Assembly (NCBI GenBank): GCA_026874595.1
Contig: CM049310.1
Span: forward strand, 44,023,558-44,087,557
Reading direction: 5' to 3'
DNA from: Sipunculus nudus
Taxonomy: Eukaryota; Annelida; Sipuncula; Golfingiida; Sipunculidae
Length of the DNA stretch: 64,000 nt
Below the pieces are notes generated by a model. That model was given only the letters and a program-made list of their open reading frames with translations, made no database searches and was not told the origin of the DNA. This document shows positions 37,801-51,859 of this stretch, one piece after another (within the stretch, counting starts at the first letter, position 1; every line of letters begins with the position of its first letter). Made by a program: the position numbers and the translations under genes.

Positions 37801-40800
37801 GGTCATTATCTGCCTACACTTAAAAAATCAGGCCAATATCTGCAGGCATTGCGAAAAAAAGTCCGTACATGTGTATAATTGTCATGAAAATCTCTATTTT
37901 TCATGAATTTTTCTAAGTTTAGGAGCCGTAAAACGGTCAAAAATAGGTCAACCGGGACGAAACGCGAACTTAATCTGTAACTGGTCATTATCTGCCCACA
38001 CACCAAAAATCAGGCCAATATCTGCAGGCATTGCGAAAAAAAGTCCGTACATGTGTATTTGTCATGAAAATTTCTATTTTTCATGAATTTTTCTATGTTT
38101 AGGAGCCGTAAAACGGTCAAAAGTAGGTCAACCGGGACAAAACGCGAACTCGATCTGTAACTGGTCATTATCTGCCCACACACCAAAAATCAGGCCAATA
38201 TCTGCAGGCATTGTGAAAAAAAGTCCGTACATGGGTATTTGTCATGAAAATTTCTATTTTTCATGAAATTTTCAAAGTTTTAGAGCCGTAAATCAGTCAA
38301 AAGTAGGTCAACCGGGACGAAACGCAAACTCGATCTGTAACTGGTCATTATCTGCCCACACTTCAAAAATCAGGCCAATATCTGCAGGCATTGCGAAAAA
38401 AAGTCCGTACATGTGAATAATTGTCATGAAAATTTCTATTTTTCATGAATTTTTCTAAGTTTAGGAGCCGTAAAACGGTCAAAAATAGGTCAACCGGGAC
38501 GAAACGCGAACTCGATCTGTAACTGGTCATTATCTGCCCACACACCAAAAATCAGGCCAATATCTGCAGGCATTGCGAAAAAAGTCCGTACATGTGTATT
38601 TGTCATGAAAATTTCTATTTTTCATGAATTTTTCTATGTTTAGGAGCCGTAAAACGGTCAAAAGTAGGGCAACCGGGACGAAACGCGAACTCGATCTGTA
38701 ACTGGTCATTATCTGCCCACACACCAAAAATCAGGCCAATATCTGCAGGCATTGTGAAAAAAAGTCCGTACATGGGTATTTGTCATGAAAATTTCTATTT
38801 TCATGAAATTTTCAAAGTTTTAGAGCCGTAAATCAGTCAAAAGTAGGGCAACAGGGACGAAACGCAAACTCGATCTGTAACTGGTCATTATCTGCCCACA
38901 CACAAAAAATCAGGCCAATATCTGCAGGCATTGCGAAAAAAAGTCCGTACAACTGTTTGATTTCGGAATGACGGAATGACGGAATGACGGAATGACAGAA
39001 TGACGGAATGACGGACATGGGTAAAACTATATGCCCCGGCCACTTTGTGGCGGGGGCATAAAAATATCAAGGATTTTTTTGCAGGCAGAGGTCAACGGTA
39101 GTCATGCATAAAATTGTCTATAAAAAGGTCGTTGGTTAAGGGGGGGGGGGGATCTCAACCCCCGTCATGCTTAAGATTTGTCTAAAAAAAGGTTGTTGAT
39201 TAGTCAGAAGGACGTTTGTTTAAGTTAACTATCTATATTATATTATAATTGATAGTGGCCGTACTGTTTTTTTTATTCACGGAAATCCTCTGTGGCCAGT
39301 CTTGAACTCTCGTAATCAGAAATGACGCAGATTGTGTCCTAATCGGGGTCCCTTTCCTTATTTCTACATAAATCCAGAGATATTTTCAAATATTCATCAA
39401 AAGAGCTATATCGCCATCTGTCGATTGTCGATCTGTCGAAACTGCGATTGTGTATAAAGGCAGAGAGCAGTTTGTGACGCTGCTGTCTTGTTCCACCGCA
39501 AGTAAGTGCAGAAAGAAGACAAACAGTACCAATTCGTGGTTCCTAATTTGTCGAAAGATCAAAAGGATCACACAAACTTCAAAGCCGATAACAGTAACAG
39601 TAAAGCTTTCCAAGATGAACGTCATGGATAACTTCATGGCAATTTATGCACTCTTTAATAGAGCTTTTGTATAAAATTTATCCTGACTGACAAATCGCAT
39701 TGGAAATTAACTTTAATTGACATTTCAGTAGAACTGGCTGGGCTAATTCCGTTTAAACTTGATGTTCAAAGCTGAAAGACATTTTAGATGTCATGAACAT
39801 TGTTACAGGTGCTTTTTTTATTATGTGACACGGGCGTAACTCCTGTTGTGGCACTCGTGTCTGGCCGCGTATTACATTCTATGTTTAATCCGTACTGGTT
39901 GAACTCTCGTTGTCATGTAAGCCTTGGGTTTTCGAGCCTGGTCGTGGGTCACGTGATGACCCTGGTGTGTGGAGATACACACGGCTATGTTCTTCTCGAT
40001 AATTCCTGAAATGCGTGTTTACTGTGCAAGATCTTATAGACTGTTCGAGAAGTGGAAAATTCTCGGCTTGAGGTGTGAAGGTATATAAGGGGCTGTATTT
40101 TAGAACGGGCAGAGAGCAGAGAAGATTCCAGCGGACGCAGAAGCGTGTGTCAGATTTTAGGACCTTATCCGACGAATGCGGCAATTATAGATTTTCAAAG
40201 ACTTTCTCCTGGATTTTATGCATTTGGACTTCAGTTTACTTTCTGGGTTGTTGCAAGAACTTTCCACTGGACTGTCATTCTCCGGGAGTTTACATTTAAA
40301 GGACTTATCGCTGTGATGGCGTTGGTATCCAGGTACTGTGCGCATTGTTTTTCTCTGGATCCCGAAATCAAAATGATTTTACTTTAGTGGTGGGTCCATT
40401 ATAAATCAAGTTTGAAGCCAATATGTCAATCCAACTTGGAGCTATCATCTGGAAACAGATATGTGGACAGATGACACCTTGAGCTCTGACCTTGTGAGCC
40501 CAAAATCAATCAGGTTCTTTCTCGTTTTGCAAGTCAGCTATATGTGCTAGAGAGAAGGTTTTGGATGAAACGTTTGGCTTAAAAATGCATCCACAGTTTT
40601 TCTAAATTAGTGGGTCCTGTGACCTTGACCTTTGACCTCATGATCCCAAAATCAATTGAGTTCTTGCTCTGTTAACGTGAATACGATGAAATGGCTACCA
40701 CAAAATGATCTTCTTGGACATCAAAAGATAAAGGGCCTTCATTACACATGGCGGAAACAATGGCCAACTCGAAGCTCTCTTTCACGAGGTACCATTGATA

Positions 40801-43184
40801 ACAGCACCCGTTATTCTGGACCAAGTCCACAACGCAATGCGAAATGATAAACGAGGATATGGTAAAAACGTATTCATTTGGGACTCAAGCGCAGATCAAA
40901 TTAAAGAAATTGTGCTGGAAGTGTTAAAAATGATTCCTACGGAAATAATGTAAAAAGAAACTCCGATATTTTCCGGAGTCTACCAAAGGCCGAGGAAACT
41001 CTAGTTTTTTTTATTGATCATTTCCTGCGATTTCGAAATGATAACTTTATAAGTCTCCGCATATAGACATGCGTTTGTACAAATTCTTTATGTTGGATGT
41101 CGTTTTATTCATACTAACACCTGAGGGTTTCAGACCAATTTTTTGTGGCATCGACACCCCTTTTCCGGACCTGGGGACCTTTTTCTTAGGTCTTATGATT
41201 AGTCCTCCTTGGTTGGACCCTCCTTTTCCTAAATCTTGGATCCGCCCCTGTCAGCCATACGTTTCCTGTATCTATGTTACCCAGAACTGCACTTTTGTTT
41301 GCTATTCTCAAATGTGATCACACTTGTTGAAACAACGAAATGTTAGATCGTGCATCTAGTATTGCAAAATTGAAAACACTGTCCCAGATCAGCGAGTCAA
41401 TAAAACATCAGCACATCAACACAACCATTCTCAGAATTTTTTTTTCATTTTTTTAGACTCAAAATTGGCTTATATACAATAAATTAAATACTATTTCACA
41501 AAAAAGTGGCCGATTTTTTAAGGACTGATTTCGTTAAATCACTTAAAACATTGACTTAGAAATATGTATGTACGACGCACAATTTATTATTTAATGCAAA
41601 ATATTTATTCGACTGCCTTGACCCATGATAAGAGCATGTATTTCACTTTGTCCAGCCTCATATTTTCGCCTTGCAAATTTCAAGTTTCCATGCATGACAC
41701 TTCACCAGGACAGGTTTTTGGTGTAACATAAAAATTTGCCGATCACGATTTGTACCCCTCTAAAGCACGTCAGGACGGCGGGCAAAGGACAATCGATACA
41801 ACTCAACATTAGTTAAAGGCTAAAAAGGAAACCAATTTAATTGATAACTACTTTATCTCCATAGCGGACTTTTTAATAATCATCAATAGTTAAGAATGAA
41901 AGACATTTTTATTAATTAGTGATTTCCGTGAATAAAACAAACACAATAATCCGGAGAAAATCCTAAGCTGCACGTTGGCGCTCTGCTATGTGAGGTTTAT
42001 GGAGCCAGGCGGGGATCCGGGGGGTGGGGACCAACGCCCTTTTTTATAGACAAATCTTATGCATGACAGGGGGTTTTGGGGGCCGAGACCTCCTCCCCAC
42101 CCCCCCCCCCCCCCTGCTCTTAACAAACGACCTTTTTTAGCCAATTTTTATACTTGACACCCGTTTACCCCTGCCTGCAAAAAAATCCCGGATCCGCGCC
42201 TGTGGAGCTTTATATTAAGATAAATACTAGATAAAACTGAAGTAAAAAAGCTAAGTGACTCATTGACCTGAGCTTGTCTTTAGCTTTGACAAACAGTATC
42301 TACGTATCTGTCTCTACCTCTATAACTGGTAAATAACAGAACTCAAAATGCAGATATATTAAAATTTTCCTGCAGGACAGGTATTAGTGTTTCATCTGCC
42401 GAACTGTGCCGTTGGTTGTCCAGGCGCAATTTCTCTATTCTTCAAACTGATGTTGAGTTTAAGAGCAAAACAAATGAATATAAATAAATTAAAACAATTT
42501 GACCACGAAGTAAAGATAATATTTACAAGAATGCGTGATCAGGTATTTGTCATGGTAATGTTTAGCGGATGTACTATGCGAATGGACTTAATGGGATTAT
42601 TAGTATTGAAGTATAACAGTAAATACATGGAAATTTAGAATAAAACACCATTTATTCCCATAAAAATACCTGCCGCCACGCATGGGTGTAAAAGAGTGCT
42701 CAAGCAGACACCAGAATTAATGAAAGTTCACGGCGCGGGTAATAGGTTCTAGCGCCATGTCGGCCCACACTTAAAACCCCGGTAATGCCCAGTGGTGTCT
42801 GGGTTTTCTGAGGGCAAAGTCTGGATTACCTCACGTAAACTTCTCCCTTACTCTTCACGGGTTCATTTACAATACACGGGGTTGTCTGGCAGCATTAGAT
42901 CAAAGTTGGGTCAATCTTGAAAAGGCCCTGGTGCTTGACGGGAAGGCGTCGCCACGATACGCAAGCTTCCAGCACATAGATCAGTACTACACTTTGATAT
43001 AACTAACCGTAAACAAGTCCACGCGTCCATTAAGGTTACACGGTAATACAGCACCATTCACTTCAAAACAACTCCAACTGTTACATGCTTGGTATGAGAT
43101 GGACTGCGGTCGAATTATATACCGAGACAGAGTCATTGCACCTTGAAATCCTTTGCGAACTTGGAAAAACATTCCAAAGGCTTT

Positions 43185-43255
<71 letters not shown>

Positions 43256-43305
43256 ATTATGTATATATGTATATATATTTATATATATATATATAGATTA
43301 TAATC

Positions 43306-43365
<60 letters not shown>

Positions 43366-46300
43366 TAACATTTTTGTCGTGTACATGTTTAAGGGTGACC
43401 ATTGGTTCTTCTAATTTTATTCCTGCAGCGACGTTCATTTATATGTGAAAAGATGAATATCATTATATTCACTCATCATAAAAAATTTGGTTAATCGGCA
43501 GCAAGTGTTTAGCTAAATTCATACTTTCCTTACCGTTTTAAAATTGCATTATTCTCGCTATTGTTTCTAAATTAATAATTTCTCTCACTACACACCTTAC
43601 TGGCTTAAATTTGACTGCTTTACCACATTAAAACGTACGTAAAGGAGCTTTATTAATATAATGATGCAGTGCGACCGATTTTTAAGAATGTTATAATAAG
43701 CTCCTTTTCCGAGGGTCGGGCTCACAAGAAGAGTTTAAGCCCCTGGCTCACAGAGCTTGGGAGTTCCTCTGTGTAAGAGACAAAAGCTGTTCCACTTTCT
43801 GCTCACCAGTTCAGTTAGGAATCTGTTTTATCTTACGTTGATTAGATCGGCGCGCGGATGGGGGGTCGAGGCTTTGAAGAATAGGCCATGGTTACCTGAA
43901 CATAAAAACTGTTTCTGACGGGTTGATATACAGGTGACTTGGATCCACCTATTGTGTTCGGAAAAATCGGCACAACTGGCGCCAAGAAAAAAATGAAAGT
44001 GGCATAGGTCGTGATCGAGTGGTATTATCACTAGTGACCCATGGGTCTCGACGCTCAGCTGAATTTGTCTATAAGGATATTTTTAAAGAGATTTTTTTCA
44101 GAATGACAGTCCTGTGACCTTAACTAATGACCTTGTGACCAAAAAAATTATAGAACTTATTATCCTTGAACTTGCAGCATTTAGATTATTGTAACAATCT
44201 TTTAAAAAGTTACCTTGACCTCATTTATGGTCAGTCAACCGCTAATTACTTTTAATACCATTTTAACCAACAGCACCCTTTCGTTGAGAAATTCACAGAC
44301 GAATTTATAGTTAACATCTAAATTTAGATTAATTCATAAACTGTTTTTTCTCCTTTAGGTGAACGAATCCTCATTATTTTCATTATTGGAATACTACGAC
44401 GTAGCGTTAGACAAATGTACAAACAGCATAACAGGTCTAGGTGAAAATCTAACATCCATCAAACTTAATTCGCTATGTTGATTAAACGTAACTTTGAATT
44501 AAATAAGCAAGGTTTACATTTGCATATGAGTCAATATATGTCCTGGCAAACTTTGGCGCAGAATGATGATTTGGTTGAGGTGAGATGTGACAGATGCGAA
44601 CTTGGCCGAAGGCATAAGTCTTTGTTTCACTGTGAAGGACGGTGACCGGTGGATAAGATGAGTGTCTGTTTCCAGCTGTACATGTTCCGTGTTTACACCG
44701 GGCCCCTGATCCGCTCGAGGCTTATTAGTTCTGCACTTAACTAACGCCCCAGGCCACCAATAATATCATATAGTATCATCTTCTGGAACGTTGCCCCGGA
44801 CATCCCGCGGCGAAGCCATATAGCACCTAACTAACAAGAAACATCGTTTACAGATAGGTACAGTAACGTGGACAGGTATCGCTTCCGGGTTGGCACGAGT
44901 TTCGGATGTCGGGTGCAGGGTGCACGGTATTTGGACTGAGTAAAAATGCGCACAAACAACTTCAAGACACAGAAAGACGAAAAAACACTGACATCAAAAC
45001 CTGCCTGCAACCTATGGCATAAACAGGTGACCCATTGATCGTGACGCTCAGCTGATCCACAAGCATGACCTATCATATAATGGGCCAAGTAGTTTCAATC
45101 AATTCCAACTCCGTGAATCGGCATATATTCACCGCCTGTAGTCATATGTTTGAGAATTTGTTTCCCAGTCTTTTTAAAACTTTGTAAAATAAGAGAAGGA
45201 TAGGTATGTGTTTGTTTAAAGTACATTTCCTGAAGGTCTGTTTGGCAAAATATGAGCCAATACATGTTAATACACTATGACATATAGTTAAACGATGTCG
45301 ATTTGTGCCCTATTGAAGTACAGACTTCCAGACGCGGGACAAAAGGTGGCCACTATTAGCTCAGATGACATCAAGTCAGCTGAGCTAATTAGAAACTGTT
45401 CTAAAGATTTCATTATCCTTGCTTTTGGTATTTATTCATTGAACGGTATTGTTTAGGCAACAGGAAATACATGGTACACCAGTGTCGTAAAATGCAGGAA
45501 ATACAAGTAACCAAAGGCCCTATAAATGACCATGAAATAATAATAACCTTTTATCAGTAGAACAAACAAAGTGCCGGGCGGAGGCAAAAATCTTATCAGC
45601 CGGGGTAAAGCCTTCAATAGTATCTTATTTCAAGATCGTCAACATTTGACGCCCCTGACGTATTCCTATATTTCATATTTGTCGGCATGTATTCACAAGA
45701 AAATATTTATGGTTAAAGAAACGACATATGTATGTTTTCAGGATGTGTGAAACAAACTGCAAGTCAAGACACAAACGACCACATTAGGGTGAACCGAACA
45801 GTTTTTTGTGCATGTGATTACGGTAATTGGCACAGGGTGGTGTTTATGATCTCTCCCGTACGCATGTTTGCCCGCCTTTCAGTAAATGATCTTGCCAAGT
45901 GAACTACATGCACATTTTTGCTGACTAATCCTGCATCATTTTAAGCTCAGCTGACTGAAAGTCAACTGAGGTATAGGTATGGCGCTTTGTCCGTCGTCCA
46001 GGCGTCCGGCCGTCCGATAGCAAGGCACAAATCGTGACCGCTGATGATAGAAGCTTCTAAGTTAAAATCCATAGAGGTCAATTAAAAAATCTCCTAGGAA
46101 ACCTGAAATGAGGTCACTGCGACCTATATCCTCCAAGCTATTGGGCTAAGTACCCCCCCCCCCCCCCCCCCCGAAATAATTTAAAATTTGATACAAAACC
46201 TCCAGTATCTTGATAATTAAATCCATGAATTGTCGTAAATTTGGCCTTGAATGTTGACCATGTCTAGTTTTGTCAGTTTCCGAAATTCTAATTTTTACGA

Positions 46301-48968
46301 TTTTTTTAGAATATAAAATATCAGCAATCATGACAGTTTCTCAGCAGTGGTTTCATCTCGTGTCCCAAAACCTGGTGTGTTTATTTATCACAAGTGGATG
46401 CTCTATACTTAATCACCCTATCCGTCCGTCTGTTCATCCGTCCGTCCGTCCGTCCATCCACAAATACGTTTAGATGATAATTCCAGTTTGGATTGACATA
46501 TGGATTTCAAACCTAACTTTTGCATGGCCCACCACGAACGCAAGAGTCCTAATGACTTTAGGGTCATCAGGTTAAAGGTCAAGGTCACAGGATCCACTTA
46601 TTTAAAAACATTGTGAATGCATTTTAAGCGAAAACAAAGAGCAAGTCAAGACACAGCTGCTAATAGGGAAGCGCTAAACTGAATTCGGGTTCACAAGGTC
46701 AAAGATCAAGGTCACATCTGTCCTCAAATTAGTTTTCAGATGATAACTCTAGTTTGTTTTGACATACTGCTTTCAAACTTGACTAATATATTGTCCACCA
46801 CTAAAGAAAGAACCCTATCGACTTTGTGGTCACGAGGTCAAAGGTCAAGGTCACAAAACCCAGTTTTTAAAGAAGGTTGTGGATGCATTTTAAGCCATCA
46901 CAAATCTTTCATCTTCAAGATATTGCTTATTTGCCAATAGGGGAAGAATCTCTTTGATTTTCGGGTCGCAAGATAAAAGGTGAAAGTCACAGAGCCCATC
47001 CGCAAATTTGTTTATGGATGATAACTCTGGTTTGGATAGACAGGATGGCTTCAAACTTGATTTGTTAGTGACCAACCAATTAAGTAAGAATCGTTATGAT
47101 AATGGGGTTCCGAGGTCAAAGGTGAAGGTCACAGGACCACATCTTTAAAAAGCTTGTGGATGCATTGTAAATCAAACTTTTACATATGGCTTATCTGCCA
47201 AAAGTGGAAAACATCTGTAGATTTGAGATTATTTGGTCAAAGGGCAAGATCACTGAACCCACTTTTTTTTAAAGATTGTTATGAAAATCAAAATGCTGCA
47301 AATTTAAGGATAGTTAGTTCTCAGAATTTTTGGTCACAAGGTCAAGGTCACAGGACCCACATTTTGAAAAAAGCTCATAAAACAATCCTTATAGACAAAT
47401 TCAGCTGGGCATCGAGACCCATGGATCCCTAGTTGTGGTAGTACATATATAAACAGGCATCAATCTTTTGATATACGGTACATACAACCGGACTTCAGTG
47501 CAAGAAAAAAGTTTACAAATAATAATTGGGGAAAAAAGGTGAAACAAAGAGTATACGTATATATAACTCTGGATTAAAAATTTTCAAAGGGAGATTCAAA
47601 CCTTCATTATCCTACTACTAATAGATCATTTGACAGAGGATTCTGATTAATAGAGCCTAAGATGAATAAAAAAGGACGTTTACTTACGCTTATTCATAAA
47701 ACAACATGTATCACCTGAAGTCTGTGTTATATACTTGCAATAAAATTCAGGCTGGGTGACTTAAATGCTAAAAAATACTGTTTTGTTCTGACTGTGTACA
47801 GTAGAACGCCTGCTACCGGCCACGCCTCAATAACGGTCAATACGTCTATAACGGTCAGATTTTCGACCGTTATATTCAAAATCATTTTGTTGTCAATTAC
47901 GGTCACTCCTCTATTCCGTATTACGGCCAGGTCTCTCGGTCTCGCAGGCCGGGAAACGCCTCAATTACGGTCAGGGACAGGTAACCACTCGACCTCGACT
48001 GAGTTGTTTGACACGTAGCTAGCCTCATTAGTATGCACAAAAGTAAGGCATGTGTTCCCACCTGCGTGTATGTTTCAGAATCAGTCTCGCGAGCCGGATC
48101 TTAATCAGGGTGTTTGTCATTTAATTCACAAATGACAACCAGCGGGTCCCGATGATTATGTCATCAGAAAAATTTTAGGCAAACTGTTTTCCTTTTAAAC
48201 TTTCTTTAATGTCCTTGTGAACATGTACATCAAACGAAAACAGGCCTGCAAACATCGCCGAGTTTAATCATACATGAATTATTATGAATGCAAAATAAAC
48301 AATGTTACATGTATAAAAATGTTACGCATGCTCTGTCCCATTCACATTGACCATTATGGCTACCAAGAATTTGGACTTTGCCTATCAAGAGGAAATTTTG
48401 GACTCGAAAGTGTGTAACAAACAGTCTTCCATAACTGCTTTCTTTAACCAAATGTAAAGAGTGTATTTTGTGAATGTTCACATATTTCTGCTGATACTAC
48501 CGTGCTATAAGTAGGCCATATATGGATACAAAGAGCTTCTCAACATTTGAACAAATATTATTGATATACAATATGTTTTAAATTTAATAACAAACACTTT
48601 ATTTGTATATATTGTTGGTAATTGTTATAAAAAGGGTTGACGTGATTGTAAATGTTTAATTTTTTTTTCATTGACTACAATAATTATATACTTATACTCT
48701 GTATAAACGTTTATTTTGTTGATTGTAATGAAGATTTGAACTTGGTTTCGTGATACATTATAACCCTCCCCCTATCCTGATAAAGTCCTGTATTACGACC
48801 ACTCCTGTATTAAGGCCACTTTCATCCAGTCCCGATGGTGACCGTAATACAGGCGTTCTACTGTATATTGTTTTCACATACATGAATACTCTCCTATGAG
48901 TATCTGAACAGGCAAACTATATTATACCTATATAGTAAAAGGATCTTCTGTACTGCAGTATAAACATG

Positions 48969-49053
<85 letters not shown>

Positions 49054-51786
49054 TCATTATGTATAAGCACCACGAGGAAAGGTATATTTCTTTAAAGCAA
49101 CCTACACTGGTGGTCCAAGATGTGCACAGGGCTTAATTTATTTTTTATGACTTTATTTTTGCCCCTACTGAGGATAACGGGCAACTTCTATCTAAGCCCA
49201 TGTGGAAGGGTTTGAGAGGTTAATTCATTTATACCACCCAGGATGTCAGACGATATAAACACATCCGGTCCCAGGTGCGCGCCAATTTGGCGTTGTGAAC
49301 TTACGCGGATTTCTGATTGAAGTAAGTCATTTAATACTTTAAAAATAATCAAAATTTAATATTTATTTCCTGGCGTCAGCGAAACAATCTCAAATGATAA
49401 TTGGTGTGCAACGAGTTACACGATTATGACCCCCAAACTACGCTGATAATCGAATAAGGTAGAAGGTTTTAAATAAATTATCATTATATTATGATATACC
49501 GTGATCAATATTTAAATATCAAATATACAATGATCATCTGACAGGGCTTGAATATGACACATAATCCCTCATAGTTTGGGTGCCTTATCCCTCTTATCAT
49601 ACATATACAGGAGCTTCAAAGTAGTTCTATCACCGTACTGGTGTCCGTTTCCTAGATCAAGCGAACGATGCCCGATGGCAGCACGGTATCGTTGTTATCA
49701 ACCGACCTGCCCGCGGGCGTGCAAGTATCCGAGACCAAATCAGCCAGTTCTTCTATTTGATGGATCCTTCGTGTCAACACGAAACTCTCTGTTATGTTAT
49801 GTGTGTTACACAGAGAATGAGATAAGCATTAAACGGAATTCAGAGAGCCAATACATCCGCTAACATCGGATATTAGGCCTAAGTATCTATGTAATGTATA
49901 GATGTGTATATTTATAACCGATATCATCAGGATAATCAAATGTATATACTTAATTCTCTGAATTACAGAATGTACACAATGACGTAACCAAATCATGCCT
50001 AGCTAACTGGTCTCCAGAACAACCTGCCTCAAGGTTATGCTTAATTCTGCCACCAGACGTCAGCACTAGATGTTGAATTATAGGGAAACAGATGTACCAA
50101 ATGATATTAAATTTTCATTTGGATCCTTTTCATTTTCAAAATTCAATTAACACTTGTCTCTGATTGTTCAACAACTATTGGAGGTGCCTCGTAAGCATGT
50201 ACCCACTAAAAAGCAAAACAGAACGGATAGACGAACAGACGGACAGACTGGAGTATGAGGATTTGTTTGACGCAGTAGTAATAACATGTTGACCTCTGTC
50301 AGCACTTGATCGCACGATATGGTATGTTTGAATGGAGTCTAGCTTTTACTTGTACAGGCAGTTGAACCATATTGCTGGTATTATAAAATATACGTTTAAA
50401 TTGTGCTCGACAGTTGGTGTGCAGTTAGATCGATGGGCGTATCAAATAGTTTATTAAAAGAAGAGAAATGATACATGTTAAAAAAAGTTAAGGTGAATAA
50501 AATGTAAAATTTGAATTTGAGACACGCTTTTTAATAATTTTTTTACCATAATTTACATGAAGAAAAACTTAATTTATAAATTGAAAGAATATTATTTTAA
50601 AGCTTTAGTTCTATTTATCCTCAGATGAATAATTCTTTTCTTTGAGGTTATTTAGAACAAAAACTAAACTGTTATTTAGAAATACACGTTTTAAATTTTT
50701 TTCAGTTTAAAGTCTTTCAGTTTGTAAAAATTATCCTGGATACCCTAATTATCCTAAATAACCCTTCATCCTTATACCTTGATTCAGAAAAAAAAATACT
50801 CTGAATATTACACGCTATTTCTTGAAAAATCATCACTTCAAATTTAAAATTTATAATAAATCACCATCTTTCTACTGGTGTGTCTAATATATGTCTTCTA
50901 TATTAAAATATGACAAGCAGAATAACCACACATGCTTAGATGGTGACACGGAGGGTGATTATTACAGGTCACCTGGACGTCCCGTCATTTTGAGGTCAGA
51001 TGTGTCAAAATATGCCTGATATACCCATCCATGTAGACCTATGATCAACATCACTTTGACACTTAGCTATGCTACGTGATATACATGTACATATGACACC
51101 AGTGTGCCCACCCCTGATCCGAAGAAACTGACCCGCACCCTCACCCACACAGGGTCACTCCAGCCTGAACCATCATTCCCAAAGGGCGTGTGTTATCCGA
51201 GTGCGTTATCCGAGAAAGCTGATGGAAAACCACATTTATGCAGTTAAGGTCTACTCCCGGCTGCCTGCAATAACGTTATACTTAAACACCTAATAAATAC
51301 ACTTCAAGTTACCCATTACTTCATAAAGAGAGGGTGCCGTGTGTAAATGGTCTGTTGAGGGAGTACATGGGGTCACTTCCCCTGGTTGTCGGCTACAACT
51401 AACAGCTGCCACAATTGCTGTATAATTTTAGCATAATACTAGGGACGAGAAAACAGGACCATGGGAGTCAAGGGTTAGTCAAAGACATGTTGTGAAATCT
51501 AATTTGCTGGCTCGAGAAGTAAGGGGCGTGACATTTTGACTTCAAGACACTCTTACTTAAAATTAACTCTCTTCTTTCTTCTTTCGCCCTTAATGAAAAA
51601 AGGAAATATTTGGCGGACCTTGTTAGATTTCAGGTATAGAAATTTGTCAAGGCGTTTATAAATGTTACAGAGAACATCTCGACATGCTTAACGAGCAACA
51701 AAGTGGCGAAGTCAGTCTAATTACCATGTTATATATAGGTCTATAAGTAGTACATTGTATGTAAAATCACGATTATATGGCAAATG

Positions 51787-51859
<73 letters not shown>

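Noticed and set aside
37498-38950. CRISPR-like array
   Set aside because: The whole 180-bp unit is repeated with no short repeat and unique spacer structure, in an animal genome.
37806-39070. Repeated 60-66 codon frames starting MVCGQIMTSYR
   Set aside because: Periodic products of the 180-bp tandem array.
39386-39637. Minus-strand frame with a hydrophobic LVLFVFFLHLLAV stretch, considered as the receptor's first exon
   Set aside because: No usable donor in phase. The 52887-52827 exon has a perfect GTAAGT donor, the right phase and a strong start context.
49576-49863. 95-codon Cys-rich frame
   Set aside because: No splice sites, no signal peptide, no recognised cysteine pattern.
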